This document shows, in pieces, positions 50,405-59,223 of a stretch of 64,000 nucleotides of DNA. The stretch is from Pseudoclavibacter endophyticus. GTDB lineage: Bacteria; Actinomycetota; Actinomycetes; Actinomycetales; Microbacteriaceae. The stretch lies in contig NZ_WBJY01000001.1 in the NCBI RefSeq assembly GCF_008831085.1, positions 372,001-436,000 on the forward strand, given 5' to 3'. Positions within the stretch are counted from its first letter, which is position 1; each line of letters opens with the position of its first letter. The notes below the pieces were generated by a model. That model ran no database searches. It saw nothing but the letters and a program-made list of their open reading frames with translations, and was not told the DNA's origin. Both the position numbers and the translations under genes were made by a program.

Positions 50405-51106
50405 ATGACCGCCGGTGAGCGCCGTCGCTCGGCGGCCCACGCCGCGGGGCGCGGGGCGCCGGTCGCGCGCGGTGCTGGCGCGCTCGCATCCGTCGCCACA
50501 ACGTTGCTCGCCATCGTCGGCGTCGCCGTGCTCGGGTGGCTCGCGTTCGCCGCGCTCACGGGCGCCCAGCTCATCGTGTTCAAGACCGGCTCGATGAGCC
50601 CGACCATGCCGCAGGGGGCCGCGGCGGTCGTGCTGCCGGTGCCCGCGTCCGACCTCGAGGTGGGCGATGTCGTCACGGTCCAGTCACATGGGAGCGACCT
50701 GCCCGTGACGCACCGCATCGTTGCGATCGAACCGGCGGCGGCGGCGCCGGGGGCGACAGCGCTCACCCTGCGCGGCGACGCCAACACCGAGGACGATCAA
50801 GCGCCCTACGTCGTGACCGAGGCCCACCGCGTCGTCGCCTCGATGCCCGGTCTCGGCACGGTCATCGCCCTCGCGCAAACCCCCATCTCGATGGGAGTGT
50901 TCACGCTCGTCGCGGCGCTCCTCGTCGTGCGCGCGTTCTGGCCGCGGCGGGTTCCCGCGGGCTCCGAGACGACTGAGGGAACCGGCACAGTCACGTCCGG
51001 CGCGGCCGAAGCGGCCGAGACCGCCACCGCCCCCAATGCTCCGACGGACAACGTCGTGCCGGAGACCGCCGTGCCGGAGACCGCCGTGCCGGGAGCGCGC
51101 CGGTGA
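50405..51106 (+). CDS. sipW: SipW-type (ER-like) signal peptidase I
   Basis: 233 aa. One N-terminal TM (LASVATTLLAIVGVAVLGWLAF), catalytic Ser63 in FKTGSMSPTMPQGAAAVVLPV, general-base His103 in VTHRIVAIEP (His instead of the Lys of classical SPase I), then LRGDANTEDDQAPY and a second TM (MGVFTLVAALLVVRAFW). This Ser-His type cleaves substrates like TasA. The C-terminus has a Thr/Ala/Glu tail with duplicated VPETA. Its neighbours are probable substrates. Start: ATG 50405; the upstream frame from 50120 is not used. Confidence 0.9.
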   Translation: MTAGERRRSAAHAAGRGAPVARGAGALASVATTLLAIVGVAVLGWLAFAALTGAQLIVFKTGSMSPTMPQGAAAVVLPVPASDLEVGDVVTVQSHGSDLPVTHRIVAIEPAAAAPGATALTLRGDANTEDDQAPYVVTEAHRVVASMPGLGTVIALAQTPISMGVFTLVAALLVVRAFWPRRVPAGSETTEGTGTVTSGAAEAAETATAPNAPTDNVVPETAVPETAVPGARR

Positions 51107-51810
51107 ACGAGGCACGGGCACGCGGGACGCGTCGACTGGGTACTGCGCTCGTCGCCGTGTTCTCGGTCGTGCTCGCCCTGGGCGTCGTGCTCGTGGCCGG
51201 CCGTGGGGTCGCCGCCTGGCAGGACGTGTCGGAGCCGGACGAGAACGGGCGGCTCCACCTGCGCACCAACCCATTCCCCGCCGAATGGCACGAACTCGGT
51301 GCAGGTGACGTCGTCACGTGGCACGTCGAAGCGTCGCTGCACGGCGCCGAACGCAGCACGCTCGCCCTCGAACTCGAGGCCTCCGGCACCCTCGTAGATG
51401 CGGGTATGCGCGTCGCGGTCGACGGCTGCACGCTGGAGTACCTGGGGCGCGCATGCCCGGGTGAATCGAGCGCGATCGTCGACGATATGGCGCTCACCGA
51501 CCTGCCGCGCGAGGCCGACGGCCGCACGTGGCAGCTCGCCGACCTCACCGAGGATGCCCCCAGGTACCTCCTCATCACCGTCTCCATCCCAGCGTCACCT
51601 GACCGGGCCGGGCTCGAGGGCCGCCTCGGAGTCGGGCTGCACGCGTCCGGCGACGATCAAGGCGTTCCCGCGGCGGGAGCCGAACCACCCGGCGCCCTCG
51701 CGCCGACGGGTGGCGACCTGCTCGCGCTCCTCGTGCTCGCGATCGGGATGCTCGGGGTCGGTTCCGGCGCGCTCCTTCGGCGCCGCCGTCGAGGGGAGGC
51801 CGGGGCATGA
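51103..51810 (+). CDS. Surface protein with LAxTG (class E) sortase signal
   Basis: 235 aa. Signal segment GTALVAVFSVVLALGVVLVAGRGVAAWQDVSEP, matching the A-x-W-x-D motif of its neighbours; a beta-rich ectodomain with Cys pair (VDGCTLEYLGRACPG); and a C-terminal LAPTGG, hydrophobic span LLALLVLAIGMLGVGSGALL and RRRRRG. LAPTG fits the LAxTG recognised by class E sortases of high-GC actinobacteria, so it is predicted to be wall-anchored. GTG 51103 overlaps the sipW stop. Confidence 0.82.
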   Translation: MNEARARGTRRLGTALVAVFSVVLALGVVLVAGRGVAAWQDVSEPDENGRLHLRTNPFPAEWHELGAGDVVTWHVEASLHGAERSTLALELEASGTLVDAGMRVAVDGCTLEYLGRACPGESSAIVDDMALTDLPREADGRTWQLADLTEDAPRYLLITVSIPASPDRAGLEGRLGVGLHASGDDQGVPAAGAEPPGALAPTGGDLLALLVLAIGMLGVGSGALLRRRRRGEAGA

Positions 51811-53579
51811 CCGCCACGCGGGGGCGGGAACGACTCGCGCGGGGGTGGCGATCCATCGTCACGGCCATTGCGGGCACGGCGGTGCTCGCCGGACTCGCCG
51901 TCACGCCGAGCGTGACTCAGACGCTGGCGTCGTGGACCGACGCAGAATGGGTGAGCGGTGGCCTCGGCGTGCTCGATTGCGCCGACCCGGCCGCGGGCAC
52001 CTTCGCGACGCGCGGCGCGGGCACGATGGTGAGCGGCACGGCACTCGGCACCGATCTCGACGCGATCGCCGAGGTCGAGGACGCGGTCGTGCGCAACCCG
52101 GGCGACCTCGCCTCTCCCGACGACACGACCTTCTCGCCCCTGTCCGTCACGGCGCTGCAGGCACTGCAGCTCGCGTTCGGGAACGCACTGCAGCTTCCCC
52201 TCGACTCGAGCACCGGCGTGGTCGGCCAGTACGCGCAGGCGACCTCGACCGGCACCATGGCCGGAGCATCCGGTCTCATCAGCGACACCGGGGCGATCGT
52301 GCTCGACGAGCCGACCGACGGGTATCCCGAACTCGCCGAGCTGCAGCTGTCGACCCTGCTCGACGCCCCCGGCATCGGCCTCGGATCGCTGCTCGGCGAC
52401 AACGTGACCGATGTGACGCTGTCGGCGGGTGCCGTCGGGGCGCGCGCCGATCTGGACGCGTGCACAGCGGCATTCGAGGGCATCGCGGCGGACACGTTGC
52501 AGCGCACCTATCTCGCGAGCGACGTGGACACGACCATCGAATCGCCCGCGGTGGGAACGCTCGTGAGCGGGGTCGCCAGGGTCATCGATGGCCTCGAGGG
52601 GGGCGTCAACGGGCTCGCGTCGAACCAGAGCGTGCTGTCGGGCATCACGGGCGGGGTCTCGAGCCTGCTCGGCGGGCTGCTCGGGTCGCTGCGCCTCGGC
52701 ACCATCAGCGCGAGCGTGACAGCAACGATCGACCTGAGCCCGGTGCGTACCTTCGTGACCCAGCCGTTCGGCGACGCCGGCGGCGTGCTCACGATCGACC
52801 CGGTCGCCGGCACCGTGCGCATCTCGACGGCCGCGCTGCTCGATGCCGCATACCCGGGGCAATTCTCCAACGGCCTCAACGGCCTGCCGCCGAACACGAA
52901 CCTGCTCGGCGACCCGGCGATCCTGACGGCGCTCACCGCCGCGCTGGGAGGTGCCCTCGACGACTGGCTGGCCAACGTGCAAGCGCTGCTCACCAGCGCA
53001 CTCGACGCCGTGCAGGTCAACGTCACGGCGACGGTCGCCGTTCAGCTCTTTCTCGTGCTCGGCTGGGTGGACGTCGCCACGATTACGGCCAACGTCAACG
53101 CGTCGCTCGCGAGTCTGCTCGCGGGCGGCGTCACCAGCCAGGTCGACGTGCGCCTGCTTGGCTCGATCCAGCTCGGTCTCCTCGAGCCGCTCGTGGCGGC
53201 CCTCGTGAACGGCTTCGGTGGTGTCGTCGGGACGGTCGTCGGCGCCGCACTGACGCCGCTCGCGGGGCTCGGCAGCGCGGTCGCCGCCCTCACGCAACCC
53301 GTCATCGCCGTCGTCAGCGGCGTCTACTCGGCGCTCTTCCTGGGTGGCATCGTCTCGATCACGATGAACACCCAGAACATTCCGGGCACGGGCGAGGGCC
53401 CCGCCGAGTGGCGCAACCTGCCGGAGGGGCAGTTCGACGTCTCGGCGATTCGCATTGGCGTGCTCGATGCGCTCGGCGCGCAGGCCATCGCGCTCCATCT
53501 CGGTCGCGCGTCGGTCGGCGCATCCTGCCTCGCCTCCATCGCCGTGGGCGGTGACTGCCCGGCACCGTCGACGGTCTGA
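51807..53579 (+). CDS. Choice-of-anchor G family surface protein
   Basis: 590 aa. Signal segment IVTAIAGTAVLAGLAVTPSVTQTLASWTDAEWVSGGLGVLDC with A-S-W-T-D-A-E-W, then a long Ala/Gly/Leu-rich secreted region: repeated beta/hydrophobic segments (GGVSSLLGGLLGSLRLGTISASVTATIDLSP; LNGLPPNTNLLGDP; VTATVAVQLFLVLGWVDVATITANV) as in choice-of-anchor G proteins. No TM at the C-terminus. Probably large surface or matrix protein processed by SipW. ATG overlaps the previous stop. Confidence 0.72.
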   Translation: MTATRGRERLARGWRSIVTAIAGTAVLAGLAVTPSVTQTLASWTDAEWVSGGLGVLDCADPAAGTFATRGAGTMVSGTALGTDLDAIAEVEDAVVRNPGDLASPDDTTFSPLSVTALQALQLAFGNALQLPLDSSTGVVGQYAQATSTGTMAGASGLISDTGAIVLDEPTDGYPELAELQLSTLLDAPGIGLGSLLGDNVTDVTLSAGAVGARADLDACTAAFEGIAADTLQRTYLASDVDTTIESPAVGTLVSGVARVIDGLEGGVNGLASNQSVLSGITGGVSSLLGGLLGSLRLGTISASVTATIDLSPVRTFVTQPFGDAGGVLTIDPVAGTVRISTAALLDAAYPGQFSNGLNGLPPNTNLLGDPAILTALTAALGGALDDWLANVQALLTSALDAVQVNVTATVAVQLFLVLGWVDVATITANVNASLASLLAGGVTSQVDVRLLGSIQLGLLEPLVAALVNGFGGVVGTVVGAALTPLAGLGSAVAALTQPVIAVVSGVYSALFLGGIVSITMNTQNIPGTGEGPAEWRNLPEGQFDVSAIRIGVLDALGAQAIALHLGRASVGASCLASIAVGGDCPAPSTV

Positions 53580-53607
53580 CCGGGGCTGCAGCGCTACGCT
53601 TGCAGCT

Positions 53608-53907
53608 ATGTCAGCGACGTCCGAGGCACTCGAGGAACTGCAGCGCATCCGCGGCAGCATCGACAACATTGACGCCGCGCTGGTGCACTTGCTGGCCGAG
53701 CGGTTCAAGCACACCCAGCAGGTCGGGCTGCTCAAGGCGGCGCACGATCTGCCGCCGTCCGACCCGGACCGCGAGCGGCAGCAGATCGAGCGGCTCCGTC
53801 GGCTCGCCCGCGACGCGCACCTGGATCCCGAGTTCGCGGAGAAGTTCCTCGGCTTCATCGTCGCCGAAGTGATCCAGCACCACACGAGGATCGCCGAGCA
53901 GCAGTAG
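53608..53907 (+). CDS. Chorismate mutase (AroQ-type)
   Basis: 99 aa. AroQ helices: ALEELQRIRGSIDNIDAALVHLLAERFKHTQQVGLLKAAHDLPPSDPDRERQQIERLRRLARDAHLDPEFAEKFLGFIVAEVIQHH with catalytic Arg, Lys (K43 region) and Gln/Glu in the expected order. Converts chorismate to prephenate for Phe/Tyr. TACGCT ends 7 nt before ATG, so it is leaderless. Confidence 0.9.
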   Translation: MSATSEALEELQRIRGSIDNIDAALVHLLAERFKHTQQVGLLKAAHDLPPSDPDRERQQIERLRRLARDAHLDPEFAEKFLGFIVAEVIQHHTRIAEQQ

Positions 53908-53923
53908 CGCCGGCCCGGTGTGA

Positions 53924-53939
53924 GGACCGGCCCCGGTCC
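53924..53939 (+). terminator. Hairpin after chorismate mutase
   Basis: GGACCGG, CC, CCGGTCC: perfect 7-bp stem 17 nt after the stop codon. Short but strong; no T-run. Confidence 0.5.
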
Positions 53940-53946
53940 GTGGGGA

Positions 53947-53976
53947 TTGGAACCGATCCGTCGCGGTGCCTATGAT
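53947..53976 (+). promoter_or_regulatory. Promoter of the benzoylformate-decarboxylase-like gene
   Basis: TTGGAA (53947-53952), 18-bp spacer, TATGAT (53971-53976): the closest match to consensus in the window. The leader to GTG 54045 is 68 nt and contains GAGGAG. Confidence 0.75.
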
Positions 53977-54044
53977 CGCGAGGCGAAGCGTCCATCGCTG
54001 CGACGCAGCACCGGACCGCGCCGACGAACCGAGGAGCCGACCCA

Positions 54045-55685
54045 GTGACGAACTCGACGGACTCGACGAACGACCCAACGCCAACGACGCCGAAGACCGT
54101 TCTCGAAGCGAGCGTCGAGGTGCTCCGCGCGCACGGCCTCACGACGGTGTTTGGCAACCCCGGTTCGAACGAGCTGCCGTTCCTCGCGGGCCTCGGTGCC
54201 GACTTCGACTTCGTGCTGGGCTTGCACGAGCAGGTCGTCGTCGGCATGGCCGAGGGATATGCGCGGGTGACTGGTCGGCCGGCGCTCGTCAACCTGCACG
54301 CAGCATCCGGATCCGGCAACGGCATGGGCGCGCTCACGAACGCGCACTACGGGCACGTGCCCATGGTGGTGCTGGCCGGCCAGCAGGTGCGCCGCACCGT
54401 CGGCCAGGAGACGATGCTCGCCAGCGCTGACGCGGCGCTGCTGCCGGCACCCCTCGTGAAGTACTCGCACGAGCCGCTCGCCGCCGCCGACGTGCCCCGC
54501 ACGCTGAGCCAGGCTGCGCTCGAGGCGTCGGCGCCGCCCGCGGGCCCCGTGTACGTGTCGGTGCCGCTCGACGACTGGGGCGAGCCCGCGCTCGATGACG
54601 ACGCCCTGCTCCTGGAGCGTTCGGTGACGATCGCCGGCGGGCTGCCCGAGGCGCTCGTGCGTGACCTCGCCTCGACGCTCGACGCCGCCTCGTCGCCCGC
54701 CCTCGTCGTCGGCCCGCAGCTCGACGCCGCCTCGGTCGACGACCCGGCCGTCTTCGAGGCCGCAGCGGTGCTCGCCGAGCGGCTCGACGCATCCGTGTAC
54801 GTCGCCCCGTCGCCTTCCCGCGGACCGTTCGCGACGACGCACCCCAACTTCGAGGGCGTCATCGTGCCCGGCATCAGCTCCGTGCGCGAGCGGCTCTCGG
54901 GTCACGACGTGGTGCTCGTGCTCGGCGCGCCCGTCTTCCGTTACCACCGCTGGGAGCCGGGCGACTACCTCGAGCCGGGCACCGATGTCATCCAGATCAC
55001 GCAGGATGCTCGCGAGGCGACGCGGGCGCCGTTCGGTCGCGCGATCGTCGCCTCGGTCGGCCCCGCCACGACCGCGCTCGCATCGCTCGTCGCCGACCGC
55101 GGCCGGCGCCGCGGCGATCGTGGCAGCCGCGAGCTCTCGCCCGCCCGCACCTCGCCCGACGGCATGACCGGGACCGAGATCCTCGAGGTGCTCAACGCCC
55201 ACGTGAACGACAGCGTCGCCTATGTCAACGAGACGACGACGCTCGACCTCGACTACCTCGAGCGCATCGCGATCGACCGGCCGGGCATGTACCACTTCCC
55301 GGCCTCGGGCGGCCTCGGCTTCGGTCTCCCGGTCGCCGTCGGCATGTCGATCGCCGCGCCGGAGCGCACGATCGTCGCGACGGTGGGCGACGGTTCGGCC
55401 AACTACGGCATCTCGGCGCTGTACACGGCGGCCCAGCGGGGCACGCGCACGGTGTTCGTGATCGTCAACAACGGCGGATACGGGGCACTCGCGGGGTTTG
55501 CCGAGCGGATGGGCGCGGGCCACGTGCCGGGGCTGCAACTCGGCGGCATCGATTTTGCCGCGATCGCGCAGGGCTACGGTGTGCCGGCCTCCACCACCCG
55601 CACGCGGGAGGAGTTCACGGCGGCATACCGGAACGCGCTCGGGGCATCCGGTCCCGTGCTCATCGACGCCCGGATCGTGCCGTAG
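54045..55685 (+). CDS. Benzoylformate decarboxylase-like ThDP enzyme
   Basis: 546 aa. FGNPGSNELPFLAGL (Ser41 equivalent to BFDC Ser26), ThDP Glu62 in GLHEQVVVGMAEGYAR, His85 in LVNLHAASGSGNGMG, His266 in FATTHPNFEGVI (equivalent to His281), and ThDP motif VGDGSANYGISALYTAAQRGTRTVFVIVNNGGYGAL. All BFDC active-site residues are present, so decarboxylation of benzoylformate or a similar 2-keto acid is likely. No mandelate dehydrogenase or racemase is nearby. Convergent with the citB gene. Confidence 0.87.
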   Translation: MTNSTDSTNDPTPTTPKTVLEASVEVLRAHGLTTVFGNPGSNELPFLAGLGADFDFVLGLHEQVVVGMAEGYARVTGRPALVNLHAASGSGNGMGALTNAHYGHVPMVVLAGQQVRRTVGQETMLASADAALLPAPLVKYSHEPLAAADVPRTLSQAALEASAPPAGPVYVSVPLDDWGEPALDDDALLLERSVTIAGGLPEALVRDLASTLDAASSPALVVGPQLDAASVDDPAVFEAAAVLAERLDASVYVAPSPSRGPFATTHPNFEGVIVPGISSVRERLSGHDVVLVLGAPVFRYHRWEPGDYLEPGTDVIQITQDAREATRAPFGRAIVASVGPATTALASLVADRGRRRGDRGSRELSPARTSPDGMTGTEILEVLNAHVNDSVAYVNETTTLDLDYLERIAIDRPGMYHFPASGGLGFGLPVAVGMSIAAPERTIVATVGDGSANYGISALYTAAQRGTRTVFVIVNNGGYGALAGFAERMGAGHVPGLQLGGIDFAAIAQGYGVPASTTRTREEFTAAYRNALGASGPVLIDARIVP

Positions 55686-55725
55686 GCCGCCGCCGTTCGA
55701 TCGTCGCGACCCTGGGTCGCGTGCG

Positions 55726-56424
55726 TCAATCGACCCAGACGTACTCCATGTTGGGGCGCCCCGGCTCGCCGTAGCGGGGCCGCGACGTGGCGTGCCCGTC
55801 GCGAACCAACTGCTCGAGATACCGCCGCGCGCTCACCCGGGAAACACCCACCTCGGCCCCGATCTCGCTCGCCGTTCGCGGCCCGCCGGCGCCGCGAAGC
55901 GCCCACGAGACCGCCTCGTGGGTTGCGGGGGCGAGCCCCTTGGGAAGCGAGCGCACGTCGCCGAGCGGATCGCGCAGCGCGTCGATGTCCGCCTGCGAGA
56001 GGGGCCGGTGGGCCGGCGCACGGCGACGCGCCTCTCGGACCTTCGAGTAGGCCCCGAGCCGCTTCGCGAAGTCGCGCTGCGTGAACGGCTTGAGCAGGTA
56101 GTCGGCGATCCCGAGACGCACCGCGCGTTCGACGACGGCGCGGTCGGGCACCGCCGTGATCATGATCACGTCGAAGTCGTCCGGGCGCAGCGCACGCACC
56201 CGCCGCAGCAGGTCCATGCCACTGCCATCGCCGAGGTGGAGGTCGAGTAGCACGAGCTCGGGCCGCTCCCGTTCGAGCAGCGCGAGCGCGCCGGCGACGT
56301 CGGCGGCCCGCCCGAGCACGGTGAACTCCGGCATCGTCTCGAGGTACCGGCGGTGCAAGGCCGCGACCGCGTCGTCGTCCTCGACGATGACGACGGTAAC
56401 GGGAGGGTCGATCGAACTCGTCAC
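55726..56424 (-). CDS. CitB/DctR-type response regulator
   Basis: 232 aa. Receiver: VVIVEDDDAVAALHRRYL, phospho-Asp in LVLLDLHLGDGSG, MITAVPDRAVVERAVRLG, Lys in DYLLKPFTQRDF. C-terminal HTH: PLSQADIDAL... ASEIGAEVGVSRVSARRYLEQLVRDGHATSRPRYGEPGRPNMEYVW, typical of CitB. Expected to activate tctCBA. Overlaps the kinase gene by 4 nt. Confidence 0.88.
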   Translation of the reverse strand: MTSSIDPPVTVVIVEDDDAVAALHRRYLETMPEFTVLGRAADVAGALALLERERPELVLLDLHLGDGSGMDLLRRVRALRPDDFDVIMITAVPDRAVVERAVRLGIADYLLKPFTQRDFAKRLGAYSKVREARRRAPAHRPLSQADIDALRDPLGDVRSLPKGLAPATHEAVSWALRGAGGPRTASEIGAEVGVSRVSARRYLEQLVRDGHATSRPRYGEPGRPNMEYVWVD

Positions 56425-58139
56425 GGGGCCTCCTCCCTGGCGTCAGCGGCGACGGTACCGGATGCCCGTCTCGCCCCGGGTGCGCTCGTCACGCCTCCGA
56501 GGGGCCCGGCCGACCCGTCGCCCGCGGGCAGCCAGACGTCGAACGCCGCGCCCCCGAGCTCGGCGTCGGCGACCTCGATCGTGCCCCCGCGCCCCGCGAC
56601 GATGCCGGCGAGGAGATGCAGCCCGACGCCGCGCCCGGCGCCGGTCGCGGGTTTCGTCGAGACGCCCTCGACGAAGATGCGCCGCCGATCGTCGACCGGC
56701 ACGCCCGGCCCGTCGTCCTCCACGCGGATTTCGAGCCCCGCCTCGTCGCCGGACAGGTACACCTCCACGCGCGACGCCGCGGCCTCGACCGCGTTCGACA
56801 GCAGATTGCCGACGATCGTGATCGTCACGGCGTCGCACGCGCACGACGGCTCGACGATCGTGTCATCGGACACCGCCAGCGTGACGCCGCAACGCGCGGC
56901 CGAGGCCATCCGGGCCTCGAGCAGCGCCGCGAGCACCGGGGGACGGACGGTCGTCAAGTCGTCGCGAACGCCCGGGCGCGAGCCCGCCGGGAAGGTGTCG
57001 AGCATGCGAGCGGCCTCGTCGATCTCACCCATGCCGAGCAGACCGGCGATCACGTGCATCCGGTTCTCGAACTCGTGCGTCTCGCGGCGCATGGCGTCGG
57101 CTCGCGCGGTCTGGGCGTCGAGATCGGCGAGCGCACGCTCGAGCTCGGTGCGGTTCTGGAACAGGAGCGTGACCCCGGCGGGTCGCCCGCCCACCTCAGC
57201 GGTCGACAGCGTGACGACGAGGCTGCGGTCGCCGAGCCGGAGCTGCGAGCGCTGCGGCGCGGCGTCCGTCATGACGGTCGTCGGGCCCGACACGAGCGGG
57301 GCGAGCTCGACCGGCAGGGCGGAGGCGGCGTCGCGGCCCAGGATGTCGCGCACGCCGAGCATGTCCTCGGCGGCCCTGTTCGCGAGGGCGACGCGACCGG
57401 ACGCATCTACCGCGACGAAGCCATCGCTCACCCCGGCAATCATGCCCTCCCGCGTCTGCAGGAGCGTGCGGAGCTCGCGGGGGTCGACGCCGTAGAGGCG
57501 GCGGCGGATCATGCGCGTGGCCACCCAGCTGAGCAGCGACCCGGCTATGACGGCCGCGAGCGCCACCCCCACGAGCTGCCACGTGCGGTCTGCGACGTCG
57601 CGTGCGAGATCGGATTCGAGCATCCCGACCGAAAGTGTGCCGATGATGGCGCCGGCGGCGTCGCGCACTGGGACCTTGGCCCGGAACGTGACCCCGAGCG
57701 TCCCCTCCTCGGTGCCGACGAACTCATGCCCGAGCCGCACCTGCGAGTGATCCGTCGAGACGGGCCGCCCGATCTGCGAGCGGTCCGGGTGGGAGACCCG
57801 GATGCCATGCATATCGACGACCGTGATGTATTCGACGCCGGATGCGAGCCGGAGGGCGTCCATGACCGGTTGGATCGTGGACGTCGGGTCGTCGGAGCGC
57901 AACCCCTCGACGACGGTCGGGAGCGACGCCGCCGAGATCGCGAGTGCGCGGATGTCGTCTTCGGCATCGTCGCGAACGAGCGCGACCTGGGCCGTGGCCG
58001 CGGCACTCGTGAACACGGCGGCGACCACGATGATGAGCGCGACCTGCATGGCGAACAGCTCGGCGCCGAAGCCGGCGACGCGCCGGCGCAGTCTCGTGAA
58101 CACAACGACCGTAATTTCTCTTAGTTTCGAAAACTCCAT
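56421..58139 (-). CDS. CitA/DcuS-type sensor histidine kinase
   Basis: 572 aa. Two TM helices (FAMQVALIIVVAAVFTSAAATAQVAL; LVGVALAAVIAGSLLSWVATRM) flank a periplasmic PAS/CACHE domain (YITVVDMHGIRVSHPDRSQIGRPVSTDHSQ... VPVRDAAGAIIGTLSVGML). Cytoplasmic PAS, then MRRETHEFENRMHVIAGLLGMG (phospho-acceptor His in THEFENR) and HATPase (IVGNLLSNAVEAA, VEDDGPGVP, GRGVGLHLLAGIV). In Corynebacterium CitAB controls tctCBA. The first 12 codons (58107-58133) are strikingly AT-rich; GTG 58103 is a possible true start. Confidence 0.9.
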   Translation of the reverse strand: MEFSKLREITVVVFTRLRRRVAGFGAELFAMQVALIIVVAAVFTSAAATAQVALVRDDAEDDIRALAISAASLPTVVEGLRSDDPTSTIQPVMDALRLASGVEYITVVDMHGIRVSHPDRSQIGRPVSTDHSQVRLGHEFVGTEEGTLGVTFRAKVPVRDAAGAIIGTLSVGMLESDLARDVADRTWQLVGVALAAVIAGSLLSWVATRMIRRRLYGVDPRELRTLLQTREGMIAGVSDGFVAVDASGRVALANRAAEDMLGVRDILGRDAASALPVELAPLVSGPTTVMTDAAPQRSQLRLGDRSLVVTLSTAEVGGRPAGVTLLFQNRTELERALADLDAQTARADAMRRETHEFENRMHVIAGLLGMGEIDEAARMLDTFPAGSRPGVRDDLTTVRPPVLAALLEARMASAARCGVTLAVSDDTIVEPSCACDAVTITIVGNLLSNAVEAAASRVEVYLSGDEAGLEIRVEDDGPGVPVDDRRRIFVEGVSTKPATGAGRGVGLHLLAGIVAGRGGTIEVADAELGGAAFDVWLPAGDGSAGPLGGVTSAPGARRASGTVAADAREEAP

Positions 58140-58242
58140 CAGGGCCGCCCCGCTGCCTAACGTGTCACCACAGCGCTGCCGTCGACGTCGATGTCGGGCG
58201 GCGTGCCACCGAGGGATCAGCTTCAACGACGAAGGCGGGCCA

Positions 58243-59223
58243 ATGCGATTCTCGCTCAAACAGGCGGTGTTCGGCATCGCGGTGATCGTCGTGGCTGCCG
58301 TCGCGTTCGTGAACGCGGCGCAGTCCGGCGGGACTGCGACGGTGCGGAACAAGCTAACGATCATCGCCCCCGCGTCGCCGGGCGGCGGCTGGGACGGCTT
58401 CGCGCGCGAGGCGCAGCTCGTCTTGCGCGAGGACGGCATCGTGAACAACGTGCAGGTCGTCAACGTGCCGGGCGCCGGCGGCACGATCGGCCTCTCGCAG
58501 CTCGTGCAGATGCACGGGCGCGACGACGTGCTCATGGTGACGGGCGGCGTCATGATCGGCGCGATCTCGGTCGGCAACACGCCCGAGTCCATCGATGACG
58601 TGACGCCCGTCGCCCGCCTCGCCGACGACTACGCCGCGCTCGTGGTGCCCGCGGACTCCGACATCGAGACGTTCGAGGAGTTCGTCGAGGCGTGGCGTGA
58701 CGACCCGACGGGCGTCTCCATCGCGGGCGGCTCGCTCGGCGGCATCGACCACCTCGTGACGGGCATGCTCGCGCGCGAGATCGGCATCGACCCCGAGCAG
58801 GCGAACTACCTCGCCTACTCGGGCGGCGGCGAGACCCTCTCCGCCCTGCTCTCGCACACGACGACCGCGGGGATGGCCGGCTACAACGAGTTCGCCGGGC
58901 AGATCGAGTCGGGCACGCTTCGCCTGCTCGCCGTCTCGGCCCCCGAGCCGATCGACGGCATCGACGCGCCCACGTTCATCCAGGGAGGTGTCGACGTGCA
59001 GATGGCCAATTGGCGCGGGTTCGTGGCCCCGCCGGGACTGACGGAGCCGCAGGTCGACGAGCTTCGGGCCATCATCGATGAGCTCCACGGCAGCCCGGGG
59101 TGGGCTGACGTCGTCGCCCGCAACGCCTGGACCGACAACTACATGGTCGGCGACGAGTTCTCGGGCTTCCTCGACGACGAGCAAGCGCTGACCGACGAGA
59201 TCGTTGAGGAGCTCGGACTATGA
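58243..59223 (+). CDS. tctC: TctC, tripartite tricarboxylate transporter binding protein
   Basis: 326 aa. Signal anchor FGIAVIVVAAVAFVNAAQ, then LTIIAPASPGGGWDGFAREAQLVLRE, VVNVPGAGGTIGLSQLV, SIAGGSLGGIDHLVTGMLARE and GYNEFAGQIESG: the TctC fold. Binds tricarboxylate or related acid outside the cell. Start: ATG 58243 with GAAGGCGGG weakly matching a Shine-Dalgarno. Stop overlaps tctB. Confidence 0.92.
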   Translation: MRFSLKQAVFGIAVIVVAAVAFVNAAQSGGTATVRNKLTIIAPASPGGGWDGFAREAQLVLREDGIVNNVQVVNVPGAGGTIGLSQLVQMHGRDDVLMVTGGVMIGAISVGNTPESIDDVTPVARLADDYAALVVPADSDIETFEEFVEAWRDDPTGVSIAGGSLGGIDHLVTGMLAREIGIDPEQANYLAYSGGGETLSALLSHTTTAGMAGYNEFAGQIESGTLRLLAVSAPEPIDGIDAPTFIQGGVDVQMANWRGFVAPPGLTEPQVDELRAIIDELHGSPGWADVVARNAWTDNYMVGDEFSGFLDDEQALTDEIVEELGL

